A stretch of DNA of 64,000 bases from Leucobacter celer subsp. astrifaciens (GTDB taxonomy: Bacteria; Actinomycetota; Actinomycetes; Actinomycetales; Microbacteriaceae), in the NCBI RefSeq assembly GCF_001273835.1, contig NZ_JHEI01000150.1:62001-126000 (forward strand), in the 5' to 3' direction. Below, piece by piece: positions 1-7,954 of the stretch (position 1 is the stretch's first letter; each line of letters opens with the position of its first letter). The notes beneath the pieces are model-generated. The model saw nothing but the letters and a program-made list of their open reading frames with translations, had not been told where the DNA came from and ran no database searches. The position numbers and the translations under genes were made by a program.

Positions 1-1136
1 ATGATCTCGAGGTGCCGCTCGCGGTGCGGGGCGTCGGGCGTGCCCTCGTAGATCACCTGCGTGAGCCCGTTCGAGAGCGGCCCGTAGATCTCGTAGGTGT
101 GGGCCGTGACCCACGCGAGGTCGGCCGTGCACCAGTGCACGTCGTCGGGCTTCGCGTCGAAGTGCGCCCAGTGCGCCCAGCTGGCGTGGGTGAGATACCC
201 GCCGGAGGTGTGCACGAGCCCCTTGGGCTTGCCGGTGGTGCCCGAGGTGTAGATGATGAACAGCGGGTGCTCGGCGTCGAAGGCCTCGGGATCGTGCGCA
301 TCGGGCTGCGCATCGATCGCGTCGTGCCACCAGAGATCGCGGCCCTCGGTCCACGGCACGTCCAGGCCGGTGCGGCGCACGACGAGCACGTGCTCGAGGG
401 CGGGCAGATCCCGCGCCGCCTCATCGGCGATCGATTTCACCTCGACCCGCTTGCCGCGGCGGTGCTGCCCGTCGCTCGTCACGAGCAGCTTCGCCCCGGT
501 GTCCTCGAGGCGGAAGCGCACGGCCTCAGCCGAGAACCCGCCGAAGACGAGCGAGTGCACGGCGCCGATCCTCGCGCAGGCGAGCGCGATCACCACGGTC
601 TCGACGAGCACCGGCAGGTAGACGACCACGCGGTCGCCCGGTTCGATGCCGAGCGCGGTGAGCCCGTTCGCGGCGCGCGCCACGCGGCGCTGCAGCTCGG
701 CGTAGGTGACCGCCTCGCGGTCGCCCGGCTCGCCCTCGAAGAACAGCGCGACCTTGTCGCCCCGCCCGGCCGCGACGTGCCGGTCGACGCAGTTGGCGGC
801 GACGTTGAGCCTGCCGCCGGCGAACCACGTCGCCTCGGGAATGCTCAGGCTCTCGGGGTCGCCGTTCTCGCCGGCAATGCCGACCGGCGGCGACCAGGTG
901 TGCGCCGTATGCCACGGCTCGTCCCAGTCGAGGCGCTCGGCCGCTCGCTCCCAGAAGGCGATCGGATCCGCGTTCGCGATCTCGTAGATCGACGCGTCGA
1001 CGTTCGCCTGCGCTGCGAACTCGGGGGACGGGGCGAAGGATCGCGTCTCGCTGAGACGCGCCTCGGTGCTGGCCGCGGTCGCGTCGTCCGAGATCCCGCG
1101 ATCCGTCTCGGTCCCGCTCGCATCCACCTCGGTCAT
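1..1136 (-). CDS. acs: acetyl-CoA synthetase (AMP-forming), N-terminal part, cut by window edge
   Basis: Cytoplasmic adenylate-forming enzyme that converts acetate, ATP and CoA to acetyl-CoA via acetyl-AMP. About 378 N-terminal residues are present; the remaining C-terminal part lies beyond the window, so the frame has no stop here. The conceptual translation shows the N-terminal ACS region (DPIAFWERAAERLDWDEPW), a GGFSAEAVRFRLED stretch, and the AMP-binding P-loop YTSGTTGKPKG near residue 290, followed by LVHTSGGYLTHA and DDVHWCTADLAWVTAHTY, all very typical of AcsA. The ATG at 1136-1134 shares its A with the TGA of the upstream permease, so translation is coupled to an ABC importer operon. 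That context is unusual for acs and suggests the acid activated may arrive through, or be released from, the importer's substrate. The family is firm; acetate versus another short acid is not proven. Confidence 0.9.
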   Translation of the reverse strand, partial: MTEVDASGTETDRGISDDATAASTEARLSETRSFAPSPEFAAQANVDASIYEIANADPIAFWERAAERLDWDEPWHTAHTWSPPVGIAGENGDPESLSIPEATWFAGGRLNVAANCVDRHVAAGRGDKVALFFEGEPGDREAVTYAELQRRVARAANGLTALGIEPGDRVVVYLPVLVETVVIALACARIGAVHSLVFGGFSAEAVRFRLEDTGAKLLVTSDGQHRRGKRVEVKSIADEAARDLPALEHVLVVRRTGLDVPWTEGRDLWWHDAIDAQPDAHDPEAFDAEHPLFIIYTSGTTGKPKGLVHTSGGYLTHASWAHWAHFDAKPDDVHWCTADLAWVTAHTYEIYGPLSNGLTQVIYEGTPDAPHRERHLEI

Positions 1137-1987
1137 CACATCCACCTCCGGAGCACGGCCTTCTCGAACACGACGAGGATCGCGTTCGTGATCGTGCCGA
1201 GCAGCGCCAGCAGTACGATCGACAGCAGAATCCGATCCACACGCCCGCTCGTCTGCGAATCGCTCAGCATCCAGCCGAGACCCATCGACGCGGCGATCAG
1301 CTCGGCGGCGACGAGGAACAGCCAGGCCTGGGCGAGCCCGAGGCGCAGGCCCGAGACGACCGACGGCACGACGGCGGGCAGCTGCACGGTGCGGAACAGC
1401 GACCAGCCGCGCAGCCCGAAGGTGCGGCCCGCCTCGACGAGCTGCGGATCCACGTGGCGCAGGGCATCGGCCACGGTGGTGTAGACCGGGAAGAACGCGC
1501 CGATCGCGATGAGGATGATCTTCGACTCCTCGCCCACCTGGAACCACAGGATGAGCAGCGGCACCCACGCGAGCGACGGCACGGCGCGGATGGCGACGAG
1601 CATCGGGGCGAGCAGCACGCTGCCGGCACGCGACAGGCCGACGATCGCGGCGAAGCCGAGGGCGATGACCGAGCCGAACAGGAAGCCGATGAAGACGCGC
1701 TGCACCGAGATGGCGATGTGCAGCCAGAGCTGGCCGCGCTCGATCAGTTCGATGCCGGCCTCGACGACCGACCACGGCCCCGGCAGCCGGTAGGGCGGCA
1801 CGATGCCCGTCGCGGTGACGAACTGCCAGACCGCGAGGATGACGAGCGGAACGACGAAGCCGCCCGCGATCCGCACCCAGGTACGCGACCACAGGGGTGA
1901 ACGCAGGGGCGCGCGCTGCTGCGCGACCCCTGCGGTGTCGGTCGCGCGCTCGGATGAGCGCGCGACCGCGGTCGTGCCATCGGTCAT
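1136..1987 (-). CDS. ABC transporter permease, SsuC/TauC type
   Basis: Inner-membrane permease (283 aa) of a nitrate/sulfonate/taurine-type importer. About six hydrophobic segments follow a roughly 30-residue hydrophilic N-terminus. The cytoplasmic EAA loop, which docks on the ATPase, is visible as VEAGRTFGLRGWSLFRTV, followed by QLPAVVPSVVSGLRLGLAQAW, the usual SsuC signature. The ATG at 1987 was chosen because it overlaps the stop of the binding-protein gene by 4 nt (ATGA); longer upstream frames are shadows of that gene. Its TGA overlaps the acs start. It belongs to a four-gene operon in the order ATPase, binding protein, permease, acs. The substrate cannot be read from sequence: aliphatic sulfonates, taurine, thiamine precursors and aromatic acids are all used by this subfamily. 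Confidence 0.9.
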   Translation of the reverse strand: MTDGTTAVARSSERATDTAGVAQQRAPLRSPLWSRTWVRIAGGFVVPLVILAVWQFVTATGIVPPYRLPGPWSVVEAGIELIERGQLWLHIAISVQRVFIGFLFGSVIALGFAAIVGLSRAGSVLLAPMLVAIRAVPSLAWVPLLILWFQVGEESKIILIAIGAFFPVYTTVADALRHVDPQLVEAGRTFGLRGWSLFRTVQLPAVVPSVVSGLRLGLAQAWLFLVAAELIAASMGLGWMLSDSQTSGRVDRILLSIVLLALLGTITNAILVVFEKAVLRRWM

Positions 1988-3009
1988 TCGGTCGCCTTGA
2001 GCGCGAACTCGTCGTGCACGATCGTCGCGATGGCCTCGTCGAGGACCTCCTGGCCGCCCGCCACGTCGCCCGACTCGGCGATGATCGGCGAGATCTTCGT
2101 GAGCACCGAGACCTGCGCCTCGCCGGGCACACCCGAGACGTCGAGGTTGGAGCGCTCGGCGATCACGGTCTTCGCGACCTCGAGGTCGATCGAGGCGGCG
2201 TCGGCGAGCAGCTGCGCCACCTCGTCCGGGTTCGCGAGGGCCCAGACACGGGCCTCCTCGTACGCGTCGACGACGACCTGGGCCACGTCGGCGTGATCCG
2301 TGATGAACTCCTCGGTGGCGTTGAGGAAGCCGTACGTGTTGAAGTCGACGTTGCGGTAGATGAGCTCGGCGCCCGACTCCGCCTCGGCCGCCGCCATGAT
2401 CGGGTCGAGTCCGCTCCAAGCCTGCACCGATCCGCCGTCGAGCAGCGCTCGGCCGTCGGCGTGCTGCACGTTCTGCACCTCGACGTCGTCGACGCCGAGG
2501 CCGGCCTCCTCGAGCGCCTGCAGCAGGAAGAAGTAGGGGTCCGTGCCCTTGGTCGCGGCGACCGACTGGCCCTTCAGCTGGGCGACGTCGGTGATGCCGC
2601 TGTCGGCGCCGACCACGATGGCCGACCACTCGGGCTGCGAGTAGATGTCGATCACCTTGATGGGGGAGCCGTTGGCGCGGGCGAAGAGCGCGGCCGATCC
2701 GGCCGTCGATCCCACGTCGATGGACCCGGAGCGCAGCAGCTCGTTGGCCTTGTTGCTGCCGGCCGACTGCAGCCACTCCACGTCGACCGAATCGCCGAGC
2801 GCCTCCTCGATGAGGCCCTGGTCCTTGACGACGAGGCTGAGCGGGTTGTAGGTGGCCCAGTCGATCGAGAGGGTGCTGGTCGACCACTCGCCGCCCTCGG
2901 CGGACGCGGCGCTGGCGCCGCCCTCGCCCTGCACGCAGCCGGTCATGGCGAGGGCCATCGCGCCCGCGGCGACGGCGGCGGGGATGAGGCGTCGGGTGAT
3001 GATGCTCAT
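1984..3009 (-). CDS. ABC transporter substrate-binding lipoprotein, SsuA/NrtA/TauA-like
   Basis: Secreted, lipid-anchored binding protein (341 aa) that would deliver a substrate to the neighbouring permease. The N-terminus is a lipoprotein signal with lipobox MTGC (lipidated Cys at about residue 25), then a short Ala/Gly/Ser linker. The body has the NMT1/SsuA-like signatures SAGSNKANELLRSGSIDVGSTAGSA and GTDPYFFLLQALEEAGL, and a C-terminal helical tail (YEEARVWALANPDEVAQLLADAA). The ATG at 3009 overlaps the TGA of the ATPase gene by 4 nt, and its own TGA overlaps the permease start, so all four genes are translationally chained. The ligand is most likely a sulfonate or other small anion, by family only. 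Confidence 0.88.
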   Translation of the reverse strand: MSIITRRLIPAAVAAGAMALAMTGCVQGEGGASAASAEGGEWSTSTLSIDWATYNPLSLVVKDQGLIEEALGDSVDVEWLQSAGSNKANELLRSGSIDVGSTAGSAALFARANGSPIKVIDIYSQPEWSAIVVGADSGITDVAQLKGQSVAATKGTDPYFFLLQALEEAGLGVDDVEVQNVQHADGRALLDGGSVQAWSGLDPIMAAAEAESGAELIYRNVDFNTYGFLNATEEFITDHADVAQVVVDAYEEARVWALANPDEVAQLLADAASIDLEVAKTVIAERSNLDVSGVPGEAQVSVLTKISPIIAESGDVAGGQEVLDEAIATIVHDEFALKATE

Positions 3010-3956
3010 GCGTTCTCCTGTGTGGTGATCTTGTGCACGCCCAGCCCGTCGAGCAGGCTCGTGCGCAGGTCGGTGAAGGTGCGCGCGCCGCGATCGCGCG
3101 GGCGCGTGCCGGGGACGGACACGAGGCGGGCGATCGACCCCGTGGTGCGGGGTGCGTCGGCCTCGGCGGGGGGTGTCAGGCCGGGGGTACGGGCCGCGCC
3201 CAGCGCACTCATGCCCGAGGTGGATCCGAGCGCCACGACCTTGGCGCGAGGCCGCTCGGGTTCGGTCTGCGCGGCGTGCAGGTTGCGCAGCAGCAGGACG
3301 TGATCTGCGAGGTAGAGGGCCTCTTCCACGTCGTGGGTCACGAGCACGATCGTGGTCGGCTGCGCGCGGTGGATGTCGAGCAGTAGGTCGTGCATCTTCA
3401 GCCGGGTGAGCGCGTCGAGGGCGCCGAACGGTTCGTCGAGGAGAAGCACGCGCGGGCTGCGGGCGAGGGCGCGGGCGAGCGAGGCACGCTGCGCCATGCC
3501 GCCGGAGACCTCGCGCGGGCGCTGGTCGGCGGCGTGGGTGAGCCCGACGAGCTCGAGCAGCTCGGCGACGCGCTCCCTGGCCCGGCGGCCCCGGGTGCCG
3601 CGGGGCAGACCGATCGCGACGTTCTGGGCGATCGTGCGCCAGGGCAGCAGGCGCGGCTCCTGGAACGCGATCGCGGTGGAGTCGTCGTGCGCCTTGACCT
3701 CTTCCTCGTCGAGCGTGATCGTGCCTACGGTGGGGGAGTCGAGCCCGCCGATGAGGCGCAGCAGCGTCGACTTGCCGCACCCGGAGGGGCCGACGACGGC
3801 GATGATCTCGCCGGCGGTCACGTCGAGGGTGAGATCCCGCAGCACGGTGCGGGCGCCCTCTTTCGTGGGGAACGTGCGCTCGACCCCGGCGACGTGCACC
3901 CGTCCCGCGGGAGCGGTCGTGCGCGCAGCCGCGGGCGTTCCGACGTGTTCGGGCAT
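3006..3956 (-). CDS. ABC transporter ATP-binding protein, SsuB/TauB-like
   Basis: Cytoplasmic ATPase (316 aa) powering the importer. Walker A is GPSGCGKST (about residues 56-64), the Q-loop is FQEPRLLPW, the ABC signature VSGGMAQR, Walker B VLLLDEPFGALD, and the switch His lies in VTHDVEEA. The last 80 or so residues, after LLLRN, form a low-complexity Pro/Arg/Thr-rich extension not usual in SsuB. It is the first gene of the operon; its ATG at 3956 lies just after an AT-rich CTAGAGAAC segment. Upstream, 3957-4338 contains only the long palindromic repeat and no other gene. Confidence 0.9.
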   Translation of the reverse strand: MPEHVGTPAAARTTAPAGRVHVAGVERTFPTKEGARTVLRDLTLDVTAGEIIAVVGPSGCGKSTLLRLIGGLDSPTVGTITLDEEEVKAHDDSTAIAFQEPRLLPWRTIAQNVAIGLPRGTRGRRARERVAELLELVGLTHAADQRPREVSGGMAQRASLARALARSPRVLLLDEPFGALDALTRLKMHDLLLDIHRAQPTTIVLVTHDVEEALYLADHVLLLRNLHAAQTEPERPRAKVVALGSTSGMSALGAARTPGLTPPAEADAPRTTGSIARLVSVPGTRPRDRGARTFTDLRTSLLDGLGVHKITTQENA

Positions 3957-4092
3957 AGTTCTCTAGCCTGCCGGGTCGCGGTGGGATCCCGAAAGCGCGG
4001 CGTAACACAGCGACGTAATCGGTCGGGGTTCTCGGTCTGGGGGGCGGTCCGGCATCCTGTTGCTCGGCGAATCGCGCGGCCGAGCACTTCCC

Positions 4093-4185
4093 GTCATCCT
4101 GCGTGCGCGAAATGCTGGGGCAGAACGCGTCAGCGTTCTGCGCATGTCGCGGTGAGGCTACGGCGCCAGCGGGTCGCAGGATCTA
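4093..4185. repeat. dispersed 93-bp palindromic repeat, long form, copy 1
   Basis: Begins GTCATCCTGCG and ends CGCAGGATCT, so the outer ends form an inverted repeat. The interior holds a second palindrome around CAGAACGCGTCAGCGTTCTG. A second 93-bp copy with a few mismatches is at 6123-6215, and shortened forms that keep only the ends are at 4869-4894, 6842-6868 and 7830-7884. All copies are intergenic. It resembles a REP/BIME or a small non-autonomous element. Seen directly; function unknown. Confidence 0.8.
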
Positions 4186-4338
4186 CACTCCGCGTATGAC
4201 ACCCAGCCCCTGGCCGCCGTCATCATGCGTGAGCGGACGGGTGCGCCGCCGAGCTCGTGTACGGGTGCGCCCGGGTGCGCGGCTGATGCCGGGCGCCCGG
4301 ATATCGTTGATGGCGTGAGTGTCGAAGAGGGATCGATC

Positions 4339-4806
4339 GTGCCCGAGCCGGGTGAGCGGACGACGGAGTCGACGGACGAGCCGGCGGTGGACGGGTACCG
4401 CGGCGCTCTGCAACGGATCCTCTCCGAGTTCTCCGCGGAGACGGCCACCCGGCTCTCGCGGCTCTCCGACGCGGCGGACGATGCCGGGGCCGGCGTCGAG
4501 GGGATCGTGGTCGACGTCTTCGTCGATCAGGACGGCGAGGGACCGTTCGACGTCTGGGCGCGTTTCGAGGGGCGCGACGCGTTCGTGCTCGACCGGCGCT
4601 TCGACGACCGGCGTCACCTGTTCGGCGTGGTGTGGGGCGAGGACGGCTGGGACCCGGAGGTGCCCTCCCGGCCGCGCGGATGGACCCGTGACGACCTCGA
4701 GGCAGCTGTCGTCGATGCTGTGGCGGAGTGGATCGAACTCCTGCTGCCCGCGGGAGCGCCCGCGGACCGGTGGTGCATCGGCGCCCCCGGCGAGTTCTTC
4801 GCTTGA
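4339..4806 (+). CDS. hypothetical acidic soluble protein (possibly DUF6389-like)
   Basis: About 155 residues with no signal peptide or membrane segment. A helical N-terminal half (YRGALQRILSEFSAETATRLSRL) precedes a probable beta-rich half (GIVVDVFVDQDGEGPFDVWARFEG, then FGVVWGEDGWDPEVP) and a C-terminal helix ending in GAPGEFF. I chose GTG 4339 because AGAGGG stands 7 nt upstream. An in-frame GTG at 4315 and ATG at 4225 would lengthen it, but the added residues look non-coding. It resembles small actinobacterial proteins of unknown function that I tentatively associate with DUF6389. It is monocistronic, followed by a short repeat. Confidence 0.6.
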   Translation: MPEPGERTTESTDEPAVDGYRGALQRILSEFSAETATRLSRLSDAADDAGAGVEGIVVDVFVDQDGEGPFDVWARFEGRDAFVLDRRFDDRRHLFGVVWGEDGWDPEVPSRPRGWTRDDLEAAVVDAVAEWIELLLPAGAPADRWCIGAPGEFFA

Positions 4807-4868
4807 ACGCGGCGGCCGTGATGAACGACGGCTAGGGTGCGGAGCCCTCACCCTGCGAACCCACCCCG

Positions 4869-4894
4869 GTCATCCTGCGCGCAGTCGCAGGATC
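4869..4894. repeat. short form of the GTCATCCTGCG palindromic repeat
   Basis: Two inverted ends, GTCATCCTGCG and GTCGCAGGATC, almost abut, so the unit can fold into a hairpin just upstream of the next gene. It belongs to the same family as 4093-4185 with the interior missing. Confidence 0.75.
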
Positions 4895-4918
4895 CGCACC
4901 TGCGCGTACGATGGTCGG

Positions 4919-5602
4919 GTGACCTCGCGCATCGCCACCTTCGCCGCGTACGTCGTGCTGCCGATCGTGGGGATCCTGTTCTTCGGTTGGGACTGGCGCG
5001 CGGTGATCGTGCTCTACTGGCTCGAGAACGTGACGCTCGGCCTGCGCAACGTCATCGCCATGATCCGCACCGAGCGGCTCAGCGATCCCGGTCAGCGGGC
5101 GGTCACGGTGAACAACATGCCGGCGACGAGCACCGCGGCGAAACCGCTGCTGATCGTGTTCTTCGTGTTCCACTACGGCATCTTCACGCTGGTGCACGGC
5201 GTCTTCGTGTTCCTGATCGTGCTGGGCGTGTTCGCGCCGTTCCGAAGCGGTGGCGGGGACGCCGGTGGGATCGGCGGCTTCGGCGGGGCGGACTCGGGAT
5301 CGATCGACTGGGGCGGGATCCTGCTCGTGTGGGGCGTCGCCAGCGTCGTGCAACTCGTGCTCGACCTCTTCCGGCCCCGCGAGAGTCTGCCCTCGGCGAC
5401 CACCCTCTTCGCGAGCCCGTACGGCAGGATCATCGCGCTGCACCTGACGATCCTCGGCGGGGCCTGGCTCATCGAGAGCCTGGGCTGGCCGCCCGCGGCG
5501 GCGATCCTGCTCGTGGCGCTGCACTTCGCGACCGACCTGTGGAGCCCGTTCGGCGGGCGGAAGCGTGCCTCCGGGGCACCGAGCGATACTATGCAGGGCT
5601 GA
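4919..5602 (+). CDS. integral membrane protein, DUF6498-like
   Basis: A 227-aa polytopic protein with about five to six hydrophobic segments. The motif VLYWLENVTLGLRNVIAMIR near the N-terminus and FFVFHYGIFTLVHGVFVF in the middle, with conserved His and Tyr in membrane helices, match what I recall of the DUF6498 family of unknown function. A Gly/Ser/Asp-rich loop follows helix four. The GTG at 4919 was chosen because the nearby ATG at 4911 runs into a stop after three codons and the first helix starts right after GTG. Function is unknown. Confidence 0.7.
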   Translation: MTSRIATFAAYVVLPIVGILFFGWDWRAVIVLYWLENVTLGLRNVIAMIRTERLSDPGQRAVTVNNMPATSTAAKPLLIVFFVFHYGIFTLVHGVFVFLIVLGVFAPFRSGGGDAGGIGGFGGADSGSIDWGGILLVWGVASVVQLVLDLFRPRESLPSATTLFASPYGRIIALHLTILGGAWLIESLGWPPAAAILLVALHFATDLWSPFGGRKRASGAPSDTMQG

Positions 5603-5652
5603 TCGGGATTGCGCCGTGGCTGCCGCGACTCCGCCCCAGTAGGCTGGCGGGC

Positions 5653-6024
5653 ATGGCTGCACGTCTGTCTGAACTGATCATCGACTCGTTGGATCCGCAG
5701 AAGCTCGCCGCCTTCTGGTGCGAGGTACTCGACTTCGTCGTGCTCGACACCGACGACGGCGCGATCGAGATCGGGCCGGAGTCGGGCTTCGGCGGGATGC
5801 AGCCGACCTTGGTCTTCGTGCCGGTGACCGAGCCCAAGACGGGCAAGCTGCGCCTGCACTTCGACATCAATCCGACGGATCGGGATCAGGACGCCGAGCT
5901 CGAGCGGCTGCTCGCCATCGGTGCCCGTCCGGCCGACATCGGCCAGGGTGAGGGCACCCAGTGGCACGTGCTGCTCGACCCGGAGGACAACGAGTTCTGC
6001 CTGCTCCGGAAACGCCTCGACTGA
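5653..6024 (+). CDS. VOC-family (glyoxalase-like) protein
   Basis: A small cytoplasmic protein (123 aa) with the vicinal-oxygen-chelate beta-alpha-beta-beta-beta fold. It shows LSELIIDSLDPQKLAAFWCEVLDF at the N-terminus, LRLHFDINPTDRDQDAELERLLAIGA in the middle, and the family-typical end WHVLLDPEDNEFCLL. This length and pattern match the glyoxalase-like proteins common in Actinobacteria, which are often annotated as glyoxalase/bleomycin-resistance proteins. The substrate is unknown. It stands alone, with repeats downstream. Confidence 0.85.
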   Translation: MAARLSELIIDSLDPQKLAAFWCEVLDFVVLDTDDGAIEIGPESGFGGMQPTLVFVPVTEPKTGKLRLHFDINPTDRDQDAELERLLAIGARPADIGQGEGTQWHVLLDPEDNEFCLLRKRLD

Positions 6025-6060
6025 GCGCCGCCGGTTGCGCGCAGCGCAGCGGATGCCGCT

Positions 6061-6090
6061 GGTTGAGCGGAGCGCAGCGGAGTCGAAACC
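6061..6090. repeat. GGTTGAG...GTCGAAACC dispersed repeat
   Basis: A 30-bp unit starting GGTTGAGCGG and ending GTCGAAACC, with AGCGCAGCG in the middle. Related copies lie at 6222-6260 (divergent), 6794-6823, 7916-7943 and 17819-17846, all intergenic. I associate this short repeat with Microbacteriaceae genomes. Confidence 0.75.
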
Positions 6091-6122
6091 AAGGCCTCAT
6101 CACCACTGATTGGGTTTTCTTC

Positions 6123-6260
6123 GTCATTCTGCGTGCGTGAAATGCTGAGGCAGAACGCGTCAGCGTTCTGCGCATTTCGCGGTGGCGCTACTGCGCCAGG
6201 GAGTCGCAGAATCTCACCCCCGGTTGAGCGGAGCGCAGCGACGAGACGAAATATCGAAAC
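6123..6260. repeat. 93-bp palindromic repeat, long form, copy 2, abutting a GGTTGAG repeat
   Basis: 6123-6215 is the second long copy of the repeat first seen at 4093-4185. The ends are GTCATTCTGCG and CGCAGAATCT: the substitution in the left end is matched by a compensating change in the right end. That covariation argues that the terminal pairing matters. 6222-6260 is a degenerate GGTTGAG repeat. Confidence 0.78.
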
Positions 6261-6288
6261 TGAAGCGGGTCCCTGCCAGACTGATCAC

Positions 6289-6780
6289 ATGCTCTCCTCA
6301 CGGACCCCGCTCTCGACCCTCACGGGAGTCGCGCTCATCGTCGTGCCGCTCCTCGCGTGGGCGCTGAAATCCTTCTCCACCGGATGGATGGTGGTGATCA
6401 TCATCCTCGGACCGATCCTGGTGCTGCTCGCCGGCTACGCGCTGCAGATCGTGATCGCCGCGCAGGGCTTCTTCTCGAAGCGGGAGCTGTTCGGTGCCGC
6501 GCGGCTGCGCGCGACGATCGCCGCGTGGCTCACCTCGCTCGGGGTGCTGGTGCTCGGCGTCTTCATGCCCGACGGTGGCGACGCCTACTTCGGCTCGACC
6601 TTCCAGGTCTGGCTGGGCGCGTACGGACCGAACGCTGACGCGGTGCACGCGGCGACCGACGGGCTGAACTCCGTCGTCGCGACGGCCGCCGCCGCGCTGT
6701 GGCTCGCGGCCTTCGCCTGGCTGGTGGTCGAGTGGATCGTGGCGCTCGTCCGCCGGCGCCGCCTCGCGCGCCCCGCTTGA
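6289..6780 (+). CDS. small integral membrane protein, unknown
   Basis: A 163-aa protein with four hydrophobic segments: LTGVALIVVPLLAWAL, VVIIILGPILVLLAGYALQIVIAA, AAWLTSLGVLVLGVFM, and AAAALWLAAFAWLVVEWIVALV. A basic RRRRLARPA tail follows. The extracytoplasmic loop between helices three and four is Asp/Gly/Tyr-rich. I do not recognise a family. The ATG at 6289 starts right before the first helix. Both flanks are palindromic repeats, so it is probably monocistronic. Confidence 0.6.
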   Translation: MLSSRTPLSTLTGVALIVVPLLAWALKSFSTGWMVVIIILGPILVLLAGYALQIVIAAQGFFSKRELFGAARLRATIAAWLTSLGVLVLGVFMPDGGDAYFGSTFQVWLGAYGPNADAVHAATDGLNSVVATAAAALWLAAFAWLVVEWIVALVRRRRLARPA

Positions 6781-6793
6781 CCCCACTCCTGCC

Positions 6794-6868
6794 GGTTGAG
6801 CGGCGCGAAGCGGAGTCGAAACCCGATCCCGCGCCCACCCTGTCATCCTGCGCGAAGTCGCAGGATCT
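6794..6868. repeat. paired intergenic repeats (GGTTGAG type plus short GTCATCCTGCG type)
   Basis: 6794-6823 is a GGTTGAG...GTCGAAACC unit. 6842-6868 is a short GTCATCCTGCG/CGCAGGATCT hairpin whose right end touches the stop of the convergent DUF4031 gene. Here the hairpin could act as a transcription terminator between convergent genes. Confidence 0.7.
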
Positions 6869-7799
6869 ATCCCCTCAACCGCTCGACCTCGGCGCTCACG
6901 TTCTGCCGCGCTCGCCGCTCCCAGAGCAGTTGCGCGGCGCCGGTGCGGTAGATCGCGGGCTGTGCCAGGTAGCTGCTGAGGATGCGGGATCGGCCCGCCG
7001 CGAAGTCGGCCTCCGGCACGTGCGCGTACTCCGCGCGCACCGCGACCGCGTACTGCTCGTAGCGGTGCGGGGCAGCGGCGAAGATCGAGAGGTCCGCGTC
7101 GAGCAGGTGGGCGAGCGGCGCCGCGGGATCCGGAACCTCGCGCGCCGGGATCGTGGCGACGATGAACTCGCTCACCTGGCTCACCAGTCCGGCGTCGACG
7201 CGCAACTCGCTGAGGGACGCGGTCGCGAGGTGGGCGGAGCTCAGCTCGTCGGATTCGGGGGTGCCGGTGTAGACGGCATCGTGGAACCAGGCCGCGAGCA
7301 GGGTCGCGGGGGAGAGGCGCTCGCCGCGGGTGGCGAGGTGGTCGAGGGCGAGCAGCACGTCCTCGAGGTGGCGCTCGTCGTGGTAGCTGCGGTGGGGTTC
7401 GTTCCAGCGGGCGATGAGGTGCTCGCCGAGGTGATGCCAGTCGTCGGCGCGGTGGGAGTCTGCGGTGCCGAGCAGTGCGCCGAGTTCGGTCCATTCGGAG
7501 GCCAGATACTGGCGGCGGCGCACGGGTGTGACGGTCTCGCGCTCCACCTGCCGCACGCGCAGGCCGGACTTGCGCAGCTGATGCACGACGTCTTTGGCGG
7601 TCACGGCCCGGGCGCCGAGGGCGACGGCCTGCTCGTATCGCGCGGCGGGAACGTCGTAGTGGTCGAGGTCGAAGCTGCGGCGCGGGATCCCGAGGCGCTT
7701 GGCGAAGGCGTGCAGCTCGTCGTAGTCGCTGTCGGAGACGAGGTGGCTCCACAGCGTGCCGTGCGCGGGCCACGCGGGCGGGTCGATGAGGATCGCCAT
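6867..7799 (-). CDS. DUF4031 domain fused to HD-superfamily hydrolase
   Basis: A 310-aa cytoplasmic fusion. Residues 1-85 are a textbook DUF4031 domain: ILIDPPAWPAHGTLWSHLVSD, DELHAFAKRLGIPRRSFDLDHYDVP. Residues 120-310 match the predicted metal-dependent HD phosphohydrolase family (COG4339-like), with HRSYHDERHLEDVL, AAWFHDAVY (the HD pair) and the later Asp in LLDADLSIFA. The HD part probably hydrolyses a phosphate ester or nucleotide; DUF4031 function is unknown. It is usual to find these as separate or fused genes in Microbacteriaceae. Monocistronic, facing a repeat hairpin. Confidence 0.85.
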   Translation of the reverse strand: MAILIDPPAWPAHGTLWSHLVSDSDYDELHAFAKRLGIPRRSFDLDHYDVPAARYEQAVALGARAVTAKDVVHQLRKSGLRVRQVERETVTPVRRRQYLASEWTELGALLGTADSHRADDWHHLGEHLIARWNEPHRSYHDERHLEDVLLALDHLATRGERLSPATLLAAWFHDAVYTGTPESDELSSAHLATASLSELRVDAGLVSQVSEFIVATIPAREVPDPAAPLAHLLDADLSIFAAAPHRYEQYAVAVRAEYAHVPEADFAAGRSRILSSYLAQPAIYRTGAAQLLWERRARQNVSAEVERLRG

Positions 7800-7829
7800 C
7801 CCCTCAGCGTACTGCGGGGGTCTTCACCC

Positions 7830-7943
7830 GTCATCCTGCGCGCTACTCCGTCATCCTGCGCGACGAAGGAGTCGCAGGATCTACCCTCGATCTGTCGGTT
7901 GAGCGAACCCCCGCCGGTTGAGCGAGCGAAGCGAGTCGAAACC
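7830..7943. repeat. tandem GTCATCCTGCG ends plus GGTTGAG repeat
   Basis: Two left ends (7830-7840, 7850-7860) precede one right end (about 7871-7881, GTCGCAGGATC). This looks like a repeat inserted into or recombined with another. A canonical GGTTGAG...GAAACC unit occupies 7916-7943. The stretch fills the gap between two minus-strand genes. Confidence 0.72.
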
Positions 7944-7954
7944 CGCCTCGGCCT

